Below are positions 60,314 through 64,000 of a stretch of DNA of 64,000 bases, piece by piece. The DNA comes from Paludisphaera rhizosphaerae. GTDB taxonomy: Bacteria; Planctomycetota; Planctomycetia; Isosphaerales; Isosphaeraceae. The stretch's first letter is position 1. Every line of letters starts with the position of its first letter. The notes under the pieces were generated by a model, which worked only from the letters and a program-made list of their open reading frames with translations, was not told the DNA's origin and made no database searches. The position numbers were made by a program, and so were the translations under genes. The stretch is from the NCBI RefSeq assembly GCF_011065895.1, contig NZ_JAALCR010000015.1, positions 1-64,000 of the forward strand. Direction: 5' to 3'.

Positions 60314-61495
60314 TCAGCTACGGATCGGGACGACCGCTTGCTGAAGTCCCCCTGTTACGTGGACCACCTTCCGGGCGTCGATGAAAACGTTGATCTCGCT
60401 TCGGATTCCGAACTCCTCGAAGTAGATTCCGGGCTCGATCGAGAAACACGTCCGAGGAAGGACCAGTCGCTCCTCGTGGGTTTCTAGGTTATCCATATGC
60501 GCCCCATTGCCGTGGACCTCCTGCCCGATGCTGTGCCCTGTCCGGTGCGTAAAGTGCGATTCGTAGCCGGCTTGCTGAATGACCGAACGGGCGGCGTCGT
60601 CGACCTCGAAGCTCTGGAGCGGTCGACCTGCGGCGTAAGCCTCTCGTACGCAGGCCACGGCCGCGTCACGGGAGTCGGCGACGATCCGGAAGATCGCTTC
60701 GTATTTCTCAGGGACAGTTGATCCAACGAACCCCACGCGGGTCAAGTCGCTGTAGATCGATCGAGGCTTCTTAAGCTTGCCCCAGAGATCGATCAGAACG
60801 AAATCACCCTCTCGGATGACTCCATCGCCGCCAGCGCCAGGCTCGTAGTGAGGGTCGCCGCTGTGGGGACCGACCGAGACATTGGGGGGGCTGTATGTGG
60901 TCAGGTCATTCTTTTCGAAGTGGTCGAGGATCGCCGCCTGCACCTCGGTTTCACGAACCGTCCCGCCATTTCGCGTCCTGTCGGCGATAAATCTCCAGGC
61001 GAGGTCGAACGAGGTGGTGGTCACCCTCTCCGCGTCGAGGTGCATCTGCAACTGTTCGTCATCCAGGGCCGCCTCATAGAGCTGAATCAGATCGCCCGAG
61101 GAAACGACATCGACACCTAGCTTGCGCACAGCTTCGATCGTACCGCCGTCAACCCTCGATATGTAAGGATTCGAAAGATCCGGCGCGTATTCCATGGCGA
61201 TGCGACGATTGCGGCCGATCATGCTGGCCAGCCCCTCCTCCAGGCCGGCCCAGGATCGGTAGATGATCCGTTCGCCCGGAAGATGGTCCAGAGCCTTGGG
61301 CTCGATGGCATGCACCAGCTTTTGGGGTTCGCCGGAAGCTGGGATTAGATAGAAGAAGCGACGGGAGCCGGCGGGCTTGTCATCCAGTCCCAGAACGCGA
61401 CGGGCCGGGCCGTTGAGTCCTCGAAAGTCATACATGAGCCAGGCATTGAAGCCGAATTCCTTGAGGCTCTCCTGGATCGACGGGAGATCGAACAT
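60314..61495 (-). CDS. M24 family metallopeptidase (Xaa-Pro aminopeptidase type)
   Basis: A 393-residue protein. The N-terminal creatinase-like domain (about 1-150) precedes the pita-bread catalytic domain. The metal ligands are recognisable: the first Asp in F-V-L-I-D-L-W-G, the second in S-D-L-T-R-V, His in R-T-G-H-S-I-G and H-G-N-G-A, Glu in S-I-E-P-G-I-Y and a final Glu in R-S-E-I-N-V. It cleaves N-terminal residues before proline or acts as a related dipeptidase. No signal peptide is present. It lies 72 bp upstream of the cheR start on the same strand. Confidence 0.9.
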   Translation of the reverse strand: MFDLPSIQESLKEFGFNAWLMYDFRGLNGPARRVLGLDDKPAGSRRFFYLIPASGEPQKLVHAIEPKALDHLPGERIIYRSWAGLEEGLASMIGRNRRIAMEYAPDLSNPYISRVDGGTIEAVRKLGVDVVSSGDLIQLYEAALDDEQLQMHLDAERVTTTSFDLAWRFIADRTRNGGTVRETEVQAAILDHFEKNDLTTYSPPNVSVGPHSGDPHYEPGAGGDGVIREGDFVLIDLWGKLKKPRSIYSDLTRVGFVGSTVPEKYEAIFRIVADSRDAAVACVREAYAAGRPLQSFEVDDAARSVIQQAGYESHFTHRTGHSIGQEVHGNGAHMDNLETHEERLVLPRTCFSIEPGIYFEEFGIRSEINVFIDARKVVHVTGGLQQAVVPIRS

Positions 61496-61921
61496 GACAG
61501 GCTCCTGAGACGATGAAGTCGGCGAGACGAAACGGCTTGCAACTCACCCGGTCGTTCTTGGCCGTCACTCTAATGGATCAAAACCAGGCTCGCCAAGAGC
61601 CCTGAAGTTGATCGCATAGGACGAGCCAGGACGTGAAGTCGCCAGGCGTTGGTCCACCACTCGGTCGGAGCCCCATCACTCTGAAGAGGCGACCTGATAT
61701 CGGGGAATCCCATACTGGCGCTGGGAGTCGCTGGTTTTTAGGTCTAATTAATGGGCGTTCGTTCAGGCCGGGAGAGCCGAGAAAATTGGGCAGGAAGTTC
61801 GCGATCGGAAGACTAACCGCGGTTATCCGCCTGACTCTTTTACAGTTCTGCTCACGAAGCGCGCACAGGAGAGTTCGCCAGAGTCGGTTCTCTTAATGAA
61901 TTCGGTCGTCTTCAAACGAAC
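61496..61921. other. Intergenic region without a gene
   Basis: About 425 bp between the M24 gene and the PEP-CTERM terminator. It contains AT-richer segments near 61725-61880, but no frame with a ribosome site or recognisable product. It may hold promoters for the minus-strand M24 gene; none can be placed with confidence. Confidence 0.4.
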
Positions 61922-61953
61922 AGAGCGTCCGATCCATGGGGATCGGACGCTCT
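61922..61953. terminator. Strong terminator of the PEP-CTERM gene
   Basis: A 14-bp perfect stem (AGAGCGTCCGATCC / GGATCGGACGCTCT) with loop ATGG, 33 bp behind the stop codon of the minus-strand PEP-CTERM gene. Confidence 0.8.
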
Positions 61954-61986
61954 TGGATTTTCAGGTCGATCAGGCTCTCAGGCCAG

Positions 61987-62556
61987 TCACTTGGCGAAGC
62001 GCTTCCGAAGGCCGAAGAGGCCGGCGGCGGCGACGCCGATCCCGGCCAGGGCGATCGAGCTCGGTTCGGGCACGGGAACAGCCAGCAGCGAGCCCGAGCC
62101 GGAGACCAGGCTGCCCGGATCGGTGGAGGTCGCCTGGAACTGCATCGTGAGGATCACGTCGGTGGGATCAAACCCAGCGATGGACGGAGCGATCTTACCC
62201 TTCAAGGTCAGGTAAAGGGTGGTCGAGGTGGCGCTGGTGATCGAGATGCTGGTGGACGTGAAGACGCCCTTGCCGTCGATCGTCAGGGTGTAGGGGCCGG
62301 CGCCAGGAGCGGTGAACGGGGAGGTTCCGGCGCTGACCGTCGTCGCCCCGGAGAAGAAGGTGCCGCTGGTGGCGGTCACCACGCCGCCGGTGGCACCGGT
62401 GACGGTGATCGGGCTCGTGGTGAAGTTGGACGAACTCATCGTGATGTTGGTGGTGAAGCTGAAGGCCAACTGACCGCTGATCAGCGCGGCCTGGCTGGAC
62501 GAGCTGGCAGCAACCAGCAGGGCCGCGGCCATCAGCGTGCGGTGAAGCTTGAACAC
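61987..62556 (-). CDS. PEP-CTERM sorting-domain protein
   Basis: A 189-residue exported protein starting at GTG with AAAAGGAG 9 nt upstream. A signal peptide (about 1-23, ending S-Q-A) precedes a Thr/Ser/Gly-rich beta-type mature region. The C-terminus is a standard PEP-CTERM signal: V-P-E-P-S-S followed by a hydrophobic helix (I-A-L-A-G-I-G-V-A-A-A-G-L-F-G-L) and R-K-R-F. Known: such proteins are processed by exosortase and delivered to the cell surface or extracellular matrix. No exosortase gene lies in the window. The mature part may be an extracellular matrix or polysaccharide-binding protein. Confidence 0.9.
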   Translation of the reverse strand: MFKLHRTLMAAALLVAASSSSQAALISGQLAFSFTTNITMSSSNFTTSPITVTGATGGVVTATSGTFFSGATTVSAGTSPFTAPGAGPYTLTIDGKGVFTSTSISITSATSTTLYLTLKGKIAPSIAGFDPTDVILTMQFQATSTDPGSLVSGSGSLLAVPVPEPSSIALAGIGVAAAGLFGLRKRFAK

Positions 62557-63412
62557 GCAAGGTCTCCTTTTGCTCTTCTCGAGGGTGACGGTCGGAAACG
62601 AGAACGAATCGACCTGCTATTCCGAACAAGTGACGTAAGCTAACGAATCGGGACATCGGAAGTCAAGTGTCTCGGCCCCATTCCTGGAGGGGGGCTGAGA
62701 GAGTCTCGTCGGGTGTTGATTCATGGAAACATTTCAGGCTCGACGAGTGGTTTCTGGGGTCTTCTCCGTCATACCGCCGCTTCGACTTCCGGCGGGAGAC
62801 GCTGTCTCAAAATCGCATACGAACTGATTTGAGGACTGAGAGGGCCCCTGGGCGGCACAGCAAAAAGCGCGCCGTTCTCCTTTTGCTCAAGCTCTCCATG
62901 GCGGCCAACCAGTTTTACAATGCGTCACCTATATCGACGAAAGCGATTCGATCACCGTCGTTCTGAGACGCATTGCGTGGAGGAGCGAGCGGCTGGTTCC
63001 ACTGATGAAGGCGCGTGGGGTCACCGTCCGAGTTAAGGGCCGCGCCGTGACTTGGTTTGCGGTCGGCATTCCTGCTCAGGGTGCCGTGGATGGCTTCCAA
63101 CTCATTGAGCCAGGGGGAGACACACTCATCGGTGATGTGGCCGAATCCCTTTGAGCGGGCCGGCAGGCACGTGTCGACCGGAAAGAGTCGACCGGGGGGC
63201 AAGGGCGGACTGACAACCAGGGTTCGGCCGGGACATCCACGGCCATCGCATCCCTGGGCTGCAAGCTCAGGCTGACGTCTGGCTATCGCCGCTCCGCAGT
63301 ACTCGGCCCGACCGACTGCCGAGTCTTGAGTTTCTGGCCGGAACCGCAGGCGGATGGAGAGGCCGCAGCAGGGATTCCAGAACAGGGAGGGGAAGAGTGG
63401 GGAAGGGGAAAC
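62557..63412. other. Intergenic region with no supportable gene
   Basis: About 850 bp of mixed composition. A minus-strand frame near 62950-63260 has some protein-like stretches but no ribosome site and no recognisable family, so it may be an old relic. No tRNA or other RNA was recognised before 63413. Confidence 0.35.
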
Positions 63413-63464
63413 TACCGGGGTGGGGACTCGAACCCCAGACCTGCGGATTATGAGTCCGCTGCTC
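63413..63464 (-). other. Displaced 3' fragment of tRNA-Met/Ile(CAU), border of a second element
   Basis: Read on the minus strand: the 3' strand of a D-stem (GAGC), an anticodon arm (GCGGA, loop CTCATAA, TCCGC; anticodon CAT), the T-arm (TGGGG, TTCGAGT, CCCCA) and the acceptor 3' strand CCCCGGT with A. The matching 5' acceptor ACCGGGG and a proper D-loop are absent, so it is a fragment. Its orientation places the element to the right, where an integrase begins. Confidence 0.75.
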
Positions 63465-63470
63465 GACTGA

Positions 63471-63499
63471 AGAGCGGCGGCTGTCAGATCCGCCGCTCT
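63471..63499. promoter_or_regulatory. Inverted repeat between the tRNA fragment and the integrase
   Basis: A 10-bp perfect stem AGAGCGGCGG / CCGCCGCTCT with loop CTGTCAGAT. It could be an integrase or excisionase binding site or a transcription stop; its position parallels the palindrome at 5263-5277 in the other element. Confidence 0.5.
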
Positions 63500-63558
63500 G
63501 ACCGTCGTAGGGTACCGTGAGTTGATCACAACTCATTGCCTTACAACGGGTAACAGTC

Positions 63559-64000
63559 ATGCGGCCTGTATCGATCACACGGTTTCGCGCCGAAATCGAC
63601 ACGCTCTACTCGCCCCCTCGGCGGGCCAAGGCGACGCGTAAGCAGATCGCCCAGGTTCTTCGGGAGTTCGCCGAGCTGCCGGGCGTCAAACGCACGTCCG
63701 ACCTGAATCCGGCGACGATAGCCCGGTGGATGGACGCGCATCCCGGGCGGACCGTCGTGCGGACGAAGTCGCTGCTGGCCACTTTCCGAGCCGCGTGCAA
63801 GTACGCGGTCTCGCAGAACTACATCTCCACCAACCCGTTCGACTTCTGGAAGCCGAACGAGTGGATCCGCGACGACGCCGAAGACCGGCCCCGGTCGACT
63901 CGGCCCGTCCGGCACAAGTCGGCCGCCGACCTCGGTCGCGTCCTCGACCAGGCCGACCGCGAGGCTGTGCGGGGTTGGGAGCAACGTCGGCTGCAGGCGC
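63559..64000 (+). CDS. int: Tyrosine recombinase (integrase), 3' truncated by the window
   Basis: An ATG at 63559 opens a frame that runs to the window end (147 codons). The N-terminus (M-R-P-V-S-I-T-R-F-R-A-E-I) is followed by a core-binding domain with P-R-R-A-K-A-T-R-K-Q-I, a S-D-L-N-P-A-T-I-A-R-W motif and S-L-L-A-T-F-R-A-A-C-K-Y-A, the SAM-like integrase fold typical of planctomycete tyrosine recombinases. The catalytic domain (Arg, His-x-x-Arg, Tyr) lies beyond the window. It is a different subfamily from the recombinase at 4000-5223, to which I see no close similarity. Role: integration at the adjacent tRNA-Met site. Confidence 0.8.
   Translation, partial: MRPVSITRFRAEIDTLYSPPRRAKATRKQIAQVLREFAELPGVKRTSDLNPATIARWMDAHPGRTVVRTKSLLATFRAACKYAVSQNYISTNPFDFWKPNEWIRDDAEDRPRSTRPVRHKSAADLGRVLDQADREAVRGWEQRRLQA

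Larger units (their letters stand above)
63413..64000. mobile_element. Left end of a second tRNA-targeting integrative element
   Basis: A tRNA-Met/Ile(CAU) 3' fragment on the minus strand is followed at 95 bp by a tyrosine recombinase gene reading to the right. This is the mirror image of the first element at 1-5347. The rest of the element lies outside the window, where the intact tRNA should be found. Confidence 0.7.

Noticed and set aside
63413-63490. Intact tRNA-Met gene
   Set aside because: The 5' acceptor strand ACCGGGG and a D-loop with GG are not present upstream of the anticodon arm.
62915-63529. Protein-coding gene on the minus strand before the second element
   Set aside because: No ribosome site, no recognised domain, and it crosses the tRNA fragment.
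1-64000. CRISPR array or insertion sequence
   Set aside because: I found no regularly spaced repeats and no transposase with terminal inverted repeats in the window; only tyrosine recombinases are present.

Overview
The window reads as GC-rich chromosomal DNA of a planctomycete, most probably of the Isosphaeraceae (Paludisphaera or Singulisphaera type). The assignment rests on family content: a DUF1559 pseudopilin-like protein with an H-X9-DG motif and a small lipoprotein behind it, a DUF1501 protein and a PSD1 (DUF1549/DUF1553) cytochrome-like protein, a very large PVC-type membrane-bound dehydrogenase with a C-terminal haem domain, a sulfatase, a PEP-CTERM protein, a protein with a VESLEGR-type N-terminal motif, a type III polyketide synthase operon and LpxA. 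No database search was run, so genus-level placement is an inference.

Layout. (1) 1-5347 is the right end of an integrated element: a DUF3987 primase/helicase-like protein (cut by the window), a small unknown protein, a NUMOD4/HNH endonuclease, two secreted proteins, an excisionase-like HTH protein and a tyrosine recombinase next to a 3' fragment of a tRNA-Arg gene. A second tRNA-Arg-like 3' fragment lies exactly 101 bp further on. (2) 5612-12377: a secreted paralogue of one element protein, a predicted molybdenum-carrier/SLOG-like protein, an unusual signal peptidase I with a large insertion, an ECF sigma factor with an anti-sigma-like membrane protein whose outer domain looks like DUF1559, a sulfatase, and an AT-richer HEPN-like gene. 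(3) 12397-18273, minus strand: Nudix hydrolase, universal stress protein, branched-chain aminotransferase, LolD/LolC-type lipoprotein exporter, LysS. (4) 19176-25290, plus strand: metallophosphoesterase coupled to a DUF1559 gene that looks frameshifted, lipoprotein, leucine-rich-repeat protein, di-haem oxidoreductase, VESLEGR-motif protein. (5) 25317-29041, minus strand: type III PKS, FAD oxidoreductase, SAM methyltransferase, and a DUF2867 protein. (6) 29333-43203: PVC dehydrogenase and aldo/keto reductase; DUF1501, Uma2 and PSD1 genes; an ABC ATPase; a GH18 glycosidase; rhomboid plus zinc-ribbon/scramblase-like protein; a coiled-coil protein. (7) 43706-46073: molybdopterin genes, with a nucleotidyltransferase-MoaD fusion, MoaE and MoaA. 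(8) 46082-61495: amidohydrolase, enolase-superfamily enzyme, two cysteine-cluster proteins, HU-like protein, alpha/beta hydrolase, LpxA, an anti-sigma-like/secreted cluster, RibD, Rex, tRNA-Gln, a CheR-CheB-hybrid kinase operon, and an M24 peptidase. (9) 61987-62556: PEP-CTERM protein. (10) From 63413 a second integrated element begins: a 3' fragment of a tRNA-Met(CAU) on the minus strand, then a tyrosine recombinase running off the window.

The window is therefore a chromosomal segment bordered on both sides by tRNA-targeting integrative elements, and both displaced tRNA fragments have the orientation expected for that model. Points that deserve follow-up are the doubled tRNA-Arg remnants with a paralogous gene on each side, the anti-sigma/pseudopilin hybrid, the signal peptidase with an inserted beta-sandwich-like domain, the frameshift in the DUF1559 leader, the nucleotidyltransferase-MoaD fusion, and the type III PKS operon.
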